A DNA stretch of 62,367 nucleotides from Verrucomicrobiota bacterium (GTDB taxonomy: Bacteria; Verrucomicrobiota; Verrucomicrobiia; Opitutales; Opitutaceae): positions 1-62,367 of the forward strand of contig JAFEGO010000087.1 of NCBI GenBank assembly GCA_018239845.1, given 5' to 3'. Shown in pieces: positions 46,131-54,898 of this stretch. Numbering within the stretch: the first letter of the stretch is position 1; each line of letters begins with the position of its first letter. A model generated the notes under the pieces. That model saw nothing but the letters and a program-made list of their open reading frames with translations. It was not told where the DNA came from and made no database searches. Both the position numbers and the translations under genes were made by a program.

Positions 46131-49100
46131 ATGCAAACTACACCCGTTCACGGGCGGCGCGGCGCGCGCACGTCCCGTTTCAGCCTTCCCCAGCGATTCG
46201 GCGGCCAGCTCCTCGGCCGCTGGTTCGCTTCAATCGCCCTGGCGCTAGCTCTCGCCGGCGGCGCCTCCGCCCAGACCGCCGCTACCGGCACGATCTCCGG
46301 CCGTGTGCTGGATAATGAAAGCGGCAAATACCTCCAAGGTGCCGAGGTCCTCCTCTCCGGCACAGACCGTCACGCGGTCACGGACCGTGATGGCTCGTTT
46401 GCCTTCGCCGATGTACCGGCGGGCCCTCAGACGGTGACCGTGAGTTATTTCGGCCTCGAATCCAAGACGGAGCCCGTGACCGTCGCGGCCGGTCAGCCCG
46501 CCGGCGTGACTGTGCGCCTCGGCTCGGCGGTGGTGAAACTCGACGAGTACAAGGTCACCAGCCTCAAGGAGGGCATGGCGCAGGCCATGGCCCTGCAAAA
46601 AATGTCGGTCCAGACCAAGATGGTGGCCGCGGCCGACCAGTTCGGCCCGGTCAGCGAGGGCAACGTCGGCGAGTACCTCAAGTTCATGCCCGGCGTGAGC
46701 ATCGACTATAACGTCAACGACGCCCGCGGTATCTCGCTGCGCGGCCTGAGCACCGCCTTTACGATCGTCGCGGTGGACGGCACGCCGATGGCCGGCGCCT
46801 CCTCCACGGACGACACGCGGCGCTTCGAGTTCGAGCAGATCGCGATGAACAACGTCGAGACCACCGAGCTCTACAAGACGGTGACGGCCGACATCCCCGC
46901 CACGGCGACCGGCGGTTTCGTGAACTTCGTCACGAAGAGCGCCTTCGACAGCGAGGAGATCCAGCGCATCACCTACGACCTCTCGTTCTCCGCCCCGAGC
47001 ACCAACGCGCACCTCACGAAGCAGGGCGGCGTGTGGGGCAACAAGAAGGAGTACCCCGTGCGGCCCAGCCTCGAGCTGAACTTCGCCCGCAAGCTCAACG
47101 AGAAGGTCGGCATCAACCTCAACTACCGCCTCTCCGAGAAATACGACGATTCCCCGCGCACCGAGTTCACCTGGAACACCGGCACCACCGCGCCGACCGT
47201 CATGACCGCCCCGCGCCTCCAGCAGTACAACATCCGCCAGGAGGAAAAGCTCACGCACCGCGAGGCCTTCGCGGCCAAGGTCGATTACCTCATGAGCGAC
47301 CGGACGAAGCTCATGCTCACCGGCCAGTGGAACTGGTACGACCTCGACTTCACCCAGCGCGGCCCGCAGTTCAACCTCGGCACGGCCTCCACCGGCGCCA
47401 ACGGCACCTACACCTCCGGCACCGGTGCGCAGGTGCAGAACAACGTGCTCTACCGCGAGAAGTACGGCACGACCGTCCACTTCAACGGCCGCATGAGCCA
47501 CGAGTTTGAAAACAAGTCCGAGCTCTCCTTCACGCCGTACTGGTCACGCGCCGACGGCCAGTACCGCGACGTCAACAAGGGCTTCATCTCGACCACGTCG
47601 GTCATGGCCGCGGGCGCCTCGACGTTCAGCAACTTCACGCTCACGGGCACCAACGACCTCGGCACGCTGCCGGGCATCGCGTTCGTGCAGGGCACGACGC
47701 CGGTGCCGCTTGACTTCATCCGCAACCTGTCGAACTACACGCTCAGCAACACCGCCACCGGCACGAATTTCCAGTCCCGCCAGTGGACCGCGATCGACAC
47801 CAAGGACGGCGTGCGCGGCGACTACAAGATCGACTTCGACACGAGCCTGCCCGTCACCGTCATGACCGGCGCGCAGCTCGACAAGACGCACCGCACGATC
47901 AACCGGCCGGATTTCCGCGGCACGGTCCCCGCCACCACGGGCGCCGCGCTGGCTGCACTCGCCGATCCCAACTACACGAAGGACGTCGGCCTCGGCTTCG
48001 GCTCCTACCAGTCGGTGGACCCCTACAAGGCCTGGAGCACCTTCTCCAACGTGCCGATGACGCTCAATGTCCTCGACCAGCGCGATATCCATGAGACCAA
48101 CGACGCGGCCTACATCCGCGGCGACGTGAAGGTGCGGCCCGACCTCCTGCTGGCGGCCGGCGTGCGCTGGGAAAAGCGCAAGATCGACGCCCGCGCCCGC
48201 ACGGGCAACCCGGCCCGCTCGCGCGAGACGGTGGCCAACCTCGACTTCGACTCGCTCTACCCCTCGATCACCTTCAAGTACACGCCGAAGCGCAGCCTCG
48301 TCGTGCGCGGCGGCTTCAGCCAGACGATCGGCATCCCCGATTACGGCGAGATGCTGCCGACCTTCACCGTCCCGTCCACGTCCACCTCGACCGACGGCGT
48401 GATCACCGTGCCCTCGGACAAGCTGAAGCCGTACTCGACTGATAACTACGACCTCGGTGTCGACTGGTACCTGAAGAACTCCGGCGTGATCACGGTGAAC
48501 GTCTTCCGCAAGGATGTGCGCGATTTCATCATCTCGCGCAGCATGACGGCCGCGGAGCGCACGCAGGCGATCACGGACTACGGACTCAATGTCGCCGACT
48601 TCGGCGTCACCCCTGGCACGGTCAAGGAGAACGGCAGCAAGTCCAGCATCCAGGGCTTCGAGGCTGCGTACGCGCAGAACCTCACGTTCCTCCCCAAGCC
48701 CTTCGACGGGCTGAGCGTGCAGGCCAACTTCACCTACGTTGACATCGACGCCACCGACGCCGATCCCTACCGCGCGCTCGACACGCTCTACTCGCAGCTC
48801 CGCGCGGTCTCGCCGAAGACGGCCAACTTCATCCTCGGCTACCGCTACAACAAGCTCACCGTCACCACCACGACCAACTGGGTGGACGAGTCGCTCTACG
48901 GCGGGTTTGTGAACACGAACTACTTCACCGGCACGGCCAACACCGCTAACCCCGCGGCCGACACGCGCCTCACCCTGAACAAGGACGAGAAGCTCACGAC
49001 CGACGTGAAGGTGGAGTATGCGATCAACAAGAACCTGGCGGTGTACTTCCTCGTGCGGAACATCACCAACAGCGCGCGCAAGGAATTCCTCCGCGGCTAC

Positions 49101-49190
49101 CTGCCGCAGAACCGCAATGTCTCTCTGCCGTACCGCTACTTTGAGTTTGGCGAGCCGCATCTGACCCTCGGCATCCGCGGACAATTCTGA
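46131..49190 (+). CDS. TonB-dependent receptor of the pectin locus
   Basis: A 1019-residue outer-membrane receptor. A long signal region (to about 48, ...GGASA) precedes a carboxypeptidase-regulatory-like beta domain (TGTISGRVLDNESGKYLQGAEVLL to about 130). The plug follows (GNVGEYLKFMPGVSIDY, RGISLRGL, NNVETTELYKTVTADIPATATGGFVNFVTKSAF), then the barrel, ending LTLGIRGQF. The plug wording is of the TIGR01782 type of polysaccharide-associated receptors. Its place next to kduI/kduD and pectinases suggests uptake of pectin oligosaccharides. Confidence 0.95.
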   Translation: MQTTPVHGRRGARTSRFSLPQRFGGQLLGRWFASIALALALAGGASAQTAATGTISGRVLDNESGKYLQGAEVLLSGTDRHAVTDRDGSFAFADVPAGPQTVTVSYFGLESKTEPVTVAAGQPAGVTVRLGSAVVKLDEYKVTSLKEGMAQAMALQKMSVQTKMVAAADQFGPVSEGNVGEYLKFMPGVSIDYNVNDARGISLRGLSTAFTIVAVDGTPMAGASSTDDTRRFEFEQIAMNNVETTELYKTVTADIPATATGGFVNFVTKSAFDSEEIQRITYDLSFSAPSTNAHLTKQGGVWGNKKEYPVRPSLELNFARKLNEKVGINLNYRLSEKYDDSPRTEFTWNTGTTAPTVMTAPRLQQYNIRQEEKLTHREAFAAKVDYLMSDRTKLMLTGQWNWYDLDFTQRGPQFNLGTASTGANGTYTSGTGAQVQNNVLYREKYGTTVHFNGRMSHEFENKSELSFTPYWSRADGQYRDVNKGFISTTSVMAAGASTFSNFTLTGTNDLGTLPGIAFVQGTTPVPLDFIRNLSNYTLSNTATGTNFQSRQWTAIDTKDGVRGDYKIDFDTSLPVTVMTGAQLDKTHRTINRPDFRGTVPATTGAALAALADPNYTKDVGLGFGSYQSVDPYKAWSTFSNVPMTLNVLDQRDIHETNDAAYIRGDVKVRPDLLLAAGVRWEKRKIDARARTGNPARSRETVANLDFDSLYPSITFKYTPKRSLVVRGGFSQTIGIPDYGEMLPTFTVPSTSTSTDGVITVPSDKLKPYSTDNYDLGVDWYLKNSGVITVNVFRKDVRDFIISRSMTAAERTQAITDYGLNVADFGVTPGTVKENGSKSSIQGFEAAYAQNLTFLPKPFDGLSVQANFTYVDIDATDADPYRALDTLYSQLRAVSPKTANFILGYRYNKLTVTTTTNWVDESLYGGFVNTNYFTGTANTANPAADTRLTLNKDEKLTTDVKVEYAINKNLAVYFLVRNITNSARKEFLRGYLPQNRNVSLPYRYFEFGEPHLTLGIRGQF

Positions 49191-49222
49191 TCCCGCGCCT
49201 GCCTTCGGACCGCCGCAGTCAC

Positions 49223-49259
49223 CCGGGCCGGCGCACAACCGCCGGCCCGGTTTTATTTT
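49223..49259 (+). terminator. Rho-independent terminator of the pectin-locus TonB receptor
   Basis: An 11-bp stem CCGGGCCGGCG/CGCCGGCCCGG (49223-49233 and 49240-49250) with loop CACAAC runs into TTTTATTTT, 32 bases after the stop. It separates the receptor from kduI. Confidence 0.94.
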
Positions 49260-49362
49260 CAAAATTCACGACCCAATCTGCGCTCATTGTTGCCCTGAAA
49301 TTTGCCAAAATCAGGCATCGACTCTGGCCTTAGCCGGCGAGTGCCGCTTACCTTTTCCGTTC

Positions 49363-50193
49363 ATGACCAGCCAGGACAATCCCCTGATACGGCTCGCCGC
49401 CGAAATGCCCCCCGCCGAGCTCCGCCGCCAGTTTGTGGTGGGCGGCCTCTTCCAGCCCGGCGCCCTCAATCTCCATTGGTGGGAGACCGACCGCACCGTC
49501 CTCGGCGCGGCGATCCCGCTGGGCGAGCCGCTCGCGCTGCCGGCCGAGGCCGCGCTGCGCACCGCGTATTTCCTCGAGCGCCGCGAGGCCGGCGTCATCA
49601 ATCTCGGCGGCCCCGGCCGCATCACCGTGGACGGCCGCGAGTATCCGATGGGCCCGCACGACGCCCTCTATCTCGGCCGCGGGGCGAAGGACGTGGTCTT
49701 CGCCTCCGACTCCGTCGCGCAGCCGGCGCGCTACTGGCTCCAGTCCTACCCGGCGCACGCCGCGCACCCGGTGAAGCACATCCCGTTTGCCGAGTCGCTG
49801 GGCATCCGCCTCGGCTCGCGCGAGAACTCTAACGAGCGCACGCTCTTCAAGCTCATCCACCCGGGCGCGCTGCCCACCTGCCAGGTCGTCATGGGCTTCA
49901 CCCGCCTCGAGCCGGGCAGCGTGTGGAACTCGGTGCCGCCGCACACGCACCTCCGCCGCTCCGAGGTGTACCTCTATTTCAACCTCCCCGCCGGCCAAGT
50001 CGTCTTCCACTTCATGGGCGAGCCGCAGGCGACGCGCCACCTCGTGCTGCACGACAGCGAGGCCGTGCTCTCCCCGCCGTGGTCGATCCATTGCGGCGCG
50101 GGCACCACCGCGTACAGTTTTGTCTGGGGCATGGGCGGCGAGAACCAGGAGTTTTCCGACATGGATCCCGCGCCCGTCGGCGAGCTGCGCTGA
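49363..50193 (+). CDS. kduI: 5-dehydro-4-deoxy-D-glucuronate isomerase
   Basis: A 276-residue cupin enzyme converting 5-keto-4-deoxyuronate, the product of pectin lyases and unsaturated uronidases, to 2,5-diketo-3-deoxygluconate. The metal ligands His194, His196 and Glu201 (PPHTHLRRSEVYLYF) and His243 (WSIHCGAG) lie 2 residues before the E. coli positions. The length equals the family norm (278). kduD follows 9 bases later. Confidence 0.97.
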   Translation: MTSQDNPLIRLAAEMPPAELRRQFVVGGLFQPGALNLHWWETDRTVLGAAIPLGEPLALPAEAALRTAYFLERREAGVINLGGPGRITVDGREYPMGPHDALYLGRGAKDVVFASDSVAQPARYWLQSYPAHAAHPVKHIPFAESLGIRLGSRENSNERTLFKLIHPGALPTCQVVMGFTRLEPGSVWNSVPPHTHLRRSEVYLYFNLPAGQVVFHFMGEPQATRHLVLHDSEAVLSPPWSIHCGAGTTAYSFVWGMGGENQEFSDMDPAPVGELR

Positions 50194-50202
50194 TCCTTTT
50201 CC

Positions 50203-50970
50203 ATGCCTACCGTCCTCGATAGTTTCCAACTCAACGGCAAGGTGGCCGTCGTCACCGGCGCCTCCCGCGGCCTCGGTGCGGCGATGGCCGTCGCGCTCGC
50301 CGAAGCCGGCGCCGACATCGCGCTCGTCGCCCGCGGCGACCTCGCCGTCACGCAGGCCACCATCGCGGCCACCGGCCGCCAGTGTGCGATCATCGCCGCC
50401 GACGTCGGGGCGCCCGATGCGGCGCCCGCCATTTTGCAGGCCGTGCTCAAGCGCTTCGGCCGCGCCGACATTTTGGTGAACAACGCCGGCATCATCCGTC
50501 GCGCCAATATCCTCGAGTTCAGCGACACCGACTGGGACGACGTGCTCAACGTCAACCTCAAGGCGGTCTTCAAGCTCAGCCAGGCCTTTGCCGCCGACTG
50601 GGCTGCGCGCAAGGTACCGGGCAAGATCATCAACACCGCGTCGCTCCTCTCGTTCCAGGGCGGCATCCGCGTCGTCTCCTACACCGCCGCGAAGAGCGCG
50701 CTCATGGGTATCACCCGCGCGATGGCCAACGAGCTCGCGCCGCTCCAGATCAACGTCAACGCCATTGCCCCCGGCTACATGGAGACCGACAACACCGCCG
50801 CGCTCCGCGCCGATGCCGTGCGCAACAAGGCGATCCTCGATCGCATCCCCGCCGGCCGCTGGGGGGCGTCGGAGGATATGAACGGCGCCGTCGTCTTCCT
50901 CGCCTCCCGCGCCTCCGACTACGTCCACGGCATCACGCTCCCCGTCGACGGCGGCTGGCTCGCGCGCTGA
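50203..50970 (+). CDS. kduD: 2-dehydro-3-deoxy-D-gluconate 5-dehydrogenase
   Basis: A 255-residue SDR with VVTGASRGLGAAMA, NNAGIIRR, the catalytic Ser and SYTAAKSALMGITRAMANELA, and ASDYVHGITLPVDGGWLAR. The sequence and position directly after kduI identify it as KduD, which reduces 2,5-diketo-3-deoxygluconate to 2-keto-3-deoxygluconate. Confidence 0.95.
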   Translation: MPTVLDSFQLNGKVAVVTGASRGLGAAMAVALAEAGADIALVARGDLAVTQATIAATGRQCAIIAADVGAPDAAPAILQAVLKRFGRADILVNNAGIIRRANILEFSDTDWDDVLNVNLKAVFKLSQAFAADWAARKVPGKIINTASLLSFQGGIRVVSYTAAKSALMGITRAMANELAPLQINVNAIAPGYMETDNTAALRADAVRNKAILDRIPAGRWGASEDMNGAVVFLASRASDYVHGITLPVDGGWLAR

Positions 50971-51000
50971 CCGGATTTTTTAACCGCTGCTTTCTCCCCG

Positions 51001-52218
51001 ATGAAACTCCGCCCGCTCCTTCTCGCCCTGTTGGTCCCGGCCCTCGCGGTGCTGGCCCGTGGCGCCGACCGCGTCACGATCACCGTCACGCACGATCTCG
51101 TGATCGCGCGGCCGGCCGAGACGATCGCGATTCCGTGGGCGGAGGTGGCGCGCGCGCTGCCCGGTCTCCGCCTGCAGCACCTCGCGGTGAAGGACGCCGC
51201 GGGCCACGTGCTGCCGTACCAGGTGATCAACCTCGCGCCCGAGGCGAAGGACCCGAAGAACCTCGGCGTCGCCTACGGCGACCTGCTGTTCCAGCACGAC
51301 TTCGCGGCCGGGGAAAAGTCCGCGACGTTCACCATCGAGCGCACGACCGAGACCACGCCGCCGTTTCCGACCAAGGTGTTTGCCCGCTACATCCCGGAGC
51401 GGCTCGACGACTTTGCATGGGAGAATGACAAGATCGCCCACCGCACCTACGGCCCGGCGCTCGCGCTGCCCGACGAGCCGAAGCGCGGCAAGGAGGTCCT
51501 CGTCACGAGCGGCCTCGACATCTGGTGCAAGAGCGTGACCTACCCGGTCGTGGACCGCTGGTACAACAAGGGCCACGACCACTACCACCACGACGAGGGC
51601 GAGGGCATCGACATGTACAACGTCGGCACCTCGCGCGGCTGCGGCGGCACGGGCATTTGGGATGGCAAGCAGCTTTACGTCGGGCGCAATTACAAGACCT
51701 GGAAGATCCTCGCCAACGGTCCCATCCGCACGATCTTCGAACTCACTTACGAGACGTGGACCGCCGGCCGCCTGACGGTCTCCGAGGTCAAGCGCTTCAC
51801 GGTCGATGCGGGCCACAACCTCGACCAGATCGACAGCACGTTCACCGCGTGGACCGGCCCGAAGGAGTTCACCGTTGCCATCGGCCTCAACAAGGAGAGC
51901 AGCGACAAGGGCCAGGAAAATGTCGTGACCACCGCGTCGAGCCAGCCCGAGGGCTGGTACACGCAGTGGGAGGCGCAGAAGACCAACGGCTCGCTCGGCG
52001 AAGGCGTCATCGTGCCGGCGGGCCTCGCGGGCTTTGCCGAGGATGATGTCAACCGCCTCGTGCTCGTGAAGGCCACCTCCGGCCAGCCCCTCCGCTACTA
52101 CGTCGGCGCCGGCTGGACGAAGTCCGGCGATTTCGCCTCCGAGGCCGATTGGAAAGCCTATGTCGCCGCCTGCGCCGCGCGCAGCAAGTCTCCCGTCAAG
52201 GTTACCCTCACCCCCTGA
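51001..52218 (+). CDS. DUF4861 family secreted protein
   Basis: A 405-residue protein with a signal peptide (LLALLVPALAVLARGA). The family core is clear: DLLFQHDFAAGEK, FARYIPERLDDFAWENDKIAHRTYGPAL, VDRWYNKGHDHYHHDEGEGIDMYNVGTSRGCGGTGIWD and GLNKESSDKG. DUF4861 genes are regularly found beside GH105 and pectinase genes; the activity is not known to me. The His/Asp-rich HDHYHHDEGEG segment suggests a metal or uronate site. It lies 30 bases after kduD. Confidence 0.9.
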   Translation: MKLRPLLLALLVPALAVLARGADRVTITVTHDLVIARPAETIAIPWAEVARALPGLRLQHLAVKDAAGHVLPYQVINLAPEAKDPKNLGVAYGDLLFQHDFAAGEKSATFTIERTTETTPPFPTKVFARYIPERLDDFAWENDKIAHRTYGPALALPDEPKRGKEVLVTSGLDIWCKSVTYPVVDRWYNKGHDHYHHDEGEGIDMYNVGTSRGCGGTGIWDGKQLYVGRNYKTWKILANGPIRTIFELTYETWTAGRLTVSEVKRFTVDAGHNLDQIDSTFTAWTGPKEFTVAIGLNKESSDKGQENVVTTASSQPEGWYTQWEAQKTNGSLGEGVIVPAGLAGFAEDDVNRLVLVKATSGQPLRYYVGAGWTKSGDFASEADWKAYVAACAARSKSPVKVTLTP

Positions 52219-52265
52219 AACACCCCGGCCGGCCCCGCCGGCCACTCCAGTTAAATTTACCCACC

Positions 52266-54821
52266 ATGCCCTCCATCACTCAAATCATCACCGGCGGGAA
52301 AGGGTTCGCCGTCGCCCTCTGCACCCTCGTCGCCGCCGTGGCCGCGCCCGTGGAAAAGTTTGGCGACGCCACCCCGCTCGAGTGGTCCGCACGCCTCGCG
52401 CACTCGGAGATGGCGCGCCGCGGCAACACGCTATTCTACGGTGGCGCCCCCAAGGCCCGCTGGGACTACACGACCGCGCTCTTCGGCCTTTCGTTGGTGA
52501 AGCTGGGTGACCGCACCGGCGACCAGGCGGCGGCGGAGTTCGGCTACCGCACCTCGGAGTCGTACCTGAAGCCCGACGGCGGCATCGCCACCTACGACGC
52601 GGCGGAGGCTAACATCGACATGATCCCGCCGGGCCGGCTCCTGCTCCTGCGCTACGACCAGACGCACGACGAAAAGCTCCGCCCCGCCATCGACCTGCTC
52701 CGCCACCAGCTCACGCACCAGCCACGCACCAGCGACGGCGGCTTCTGGCACAAGCAGCGCTATCCGTATCAGATGTGGCTGGACGGGCTGTTCATGGGCT
52801 CGCCGTTCCTCGCGCACTACGGCAAGACCTTCGGAGACCCTGCGGCCTTCGACGAAGTGGCGAAACAGATTTTGCTGATGGATCGCCACGCCTACGACGC
52901 GAAGGCGGGCCTCCATTACCACGCGTGGGATGAAAAACGCGCGCAGGGCTGGGCCAACAAAGAGACCGGCGTCTCCCCGAATTTCTGGGGCCGCGCCGAG
53001 GGCTGGTACGCCATGGCGCTGGTCGATGTGCTCGACTACCTCCCGCCGACGCATCCGGACGTCGAGGCGGTCAACGCCATCCTCCGCCGCACCGCCGACG
53101 GCATCGCCCGCTGGCAGGACCCCAAAAGCGGTCTCTGGTACCAGGTGCTCGACCAAGGCGACCGCCAGGGCAACTACCTTGAGGCGACTGCCTCCAGCAT
53201 GTTTGTGTACGCCCTCGCGAAGGGCGTGAACCAGGGCTACCTCCCGCGCGAAAAATACCTCCCGGTCATCCGCCGCGGCTACGCCGGCCTGATCCGCGAT
53301 CTCATCCGCACTGACAAGGACGGATCGGTCAGCCTCACCCGCTGCTGCTCGGTCGCAGGCCTCGGCTACACGTCGGCCAGCGGTCGCCCGCGCGACGGCT
53401 CCTTTGATTACTACATCAGCGAACCGGTCATCGACAACGACCTGAAGGGCGTGGGCCCGTTCATCCTCGCGGGCATTGAGGTCGAGCGACTGTTGTCCAC
53501 CGCCGAGGCGCCGTTCTCCGCGCGCGGGTGGGGCGACCTCCCGACCGTCCTCGCGCGCATCAAGGCCCCGGAGTTTCCCGCCCGCGATTTCCCCATTACC
53601 GACTACGGCGCCAAGCCCGGCGCCGATGCCACTGCGGCCATCCGCGCCGCGATCGAGGCGTGCCACCAGGCCGGCGGCGGCCGCGTGGTTGTCCCAGCGG
53701 GCGAGTGGCTCACCGGCGCGATCACGCTCCTCAGCAAGGTCAATCTCCACGTCAGCATGGGGGCCACGCTCAAGTTCAGCCCGAATCCCAAGGATTATCC
53801 CATCGTGCTCACGCGCTGGGAAGGCGTGGAGCTCATGAGCTACTCGGCCTTCATCTACGCTTACGAACAGGAAGACATCGCGATCACCGGCGAGGGCACG
53901 CTCGACGGCCAGGCCGACGAGTCGAACTGGTGGGGCTGGAACATCAAGCAGAAGGGCAAGCCGCCGCTCCAGAAGGCCGCACGCGACCGCCTCAACGAGA
54001 TGGGCGAGGCCGGCGTGCCCGTAGCCGAGCGCGTGTTTGGCGAGGGTAGCTTTCTCCGCCCCAACTTCGTGCAGCCCTACCGCTGCAAAAACATCCTGAT
54101 CGAGGGCGTGACCATCGTGCGCTCGCCGATGTGGGAGCTGCACCCCGTGCTGTCGCAGAACATCACCGTCCGCGGCGTGAAGATCCACTCCCACGGCCCG
54201 AACAACGATGGCTGCGACCCCGAGTCGTCGCGCGACATCCTGATCGAGGACTGCCTCTTCGACACCGGCGACGACTGCATTGCGATCAAATCCGGCCGCA
54301 ACAACGACGGCCGCCGCCTCAACGTCCCCAGCGAAAACATCGTCGTCCGCAACTGCACCATGGCCGACGGCCACGGCGGCGTTGTCCTCGGGAGCGAGAT
54401 CTCCGGCGGCGTGCGCAATGTCTTCGTCGAGAACTGCAAGATGGACAGCCCCAACCTCGACCGCGCCCTCCGCTTCAAGTCCAACGCCCGCCGCGGCGGC
54501 ACCCTCGAAAACGTCTTCATGCGCGACGTGCAGGTCGGCCGCGTGCAGGAGGCCGTGCTCACGATCGACCTCATTTATGAGGAAGGCGCGAAGGGCCCGC
54601 ACCGGCCCGTCGTCCGCAACGTTTCCCTCGATCGCGTCACCAGCCAGGGCAGCCCGCGCGTGCTGTGGGTGGCCGGGTTTAAAGGTGCGGTCATCAACGA
54701 TATCCGCCTGACCGACTGCACGTTCAACAACGTGACCGAAACCGACCTCGTCCGCCATGCGGGGGGGATTACCTTCAACAATGTTTCGGTCGAGCCGGCC
54801 AAGCCGGCGAGCCGCCGCTAG
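52266..54821 (+). CDS. GH105-GH28 fusion (unsaturated uronyl hydrolase + polygalacturonase)
   Basis: An 851-residue secreted protein that joins two pectin enzymes. After a signal region (about 1-27), residues ~30-420 are a GH105 (alpha/alpha)6 barrel of the YteR/YesR type with YPYQMWLDGLFMGSPFLAHY, where Asp173 is the catalytic acid candidate. Residues ~441-830 are a GH28 beta-helix starting FPITDYGAKPGADAT. Its catalytic residues are Asp648 (NNDG), Asp669/Asp670 (DTGDDC), His703 (GHGG) and the R-F-K motif 736-738. GH28 would cut the galacturonan or rhamnogalacturonan chain and GH105 would release unsaturated uronates. The ATG at 52266 is used; the earlier frame overlaps the DUF4861 gene. Confidence 0.94.
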   Translation: MPSITQIITGGKGFAVALCTLVAAVAAPVEKFGDATPLEWSARLAHSEMARRGNTLFYGGAPKARWDYTTALFGLSLVKLGDRTGDQAAAEFGYRTSESYLKPDGGIATYDAAEANIDMIPPGRLLLLRYDQTHDEKLRPAIDLLRHQLTHQPRTSDGGFWHKQRYPYQMWLDGLFMGSPFLAHYGKTFGDPAAFDEVAKQILLMDRHAYDAKAGLHYHAWDEKRAQGWANKETGVSPNFWGRAEGWYAMALVDVLDYLPPTHPDVEAVNAILRRTADGIARWQDPKSGLWYQVLDQGDRQGNYLEATASSMFVYALAKGVNQGYLPREKYLPVIRRGYAGLIRDLIRTDKDGSVSLTRCCSVAGLGYTSASGRPRDGSFDYYISEPVIDNDLKGVGPFILAGIEVERLLSTAEAPFSARGWGDLPTVLARIKAPEFPARDFPITDYGAKPGADATAAIRAAIEACHQAGGGRVVVPAGEWLTGAITLLSKVNLHVSMGATLKFSPNPKDYPIVLTRWEGVELMSYSAFIYAYEQEDIAITGEGTLDGQADESNWWGWNIKQKGKPPLQKAARDRLNEMGEAGVPVAERVFGEGSFLRPNFVQPYRCKNILIEGVTIVRSPMWELHPVLSQNITVRGVKIHSHGPNNDGCDPESSRDILIEDCLFDTGDDCIAIKSGRNNDGRRLNVPSENIVVRNCTMADGHGGVVLGSEISGGVRNVFVENCKMDSPNLDRALRFKSNARRGGTLENVFMRDVQVGRVQEAVLTIDLIYEEGAKGPHRPVVRNVSLDRVTSQGSPRVLWVAGFKGAVINDIRLTDCTFNNVTETDLVRHAGGITFNNVSVEPAKPASRR

Positions 54822-54898
54822 TTCATCCCCTATCTACCCCTTATTCCCCGCCGCGCTTTCTCAGCGCCTACCCTTTCCGTCCCCAAAAATACCCCCGC

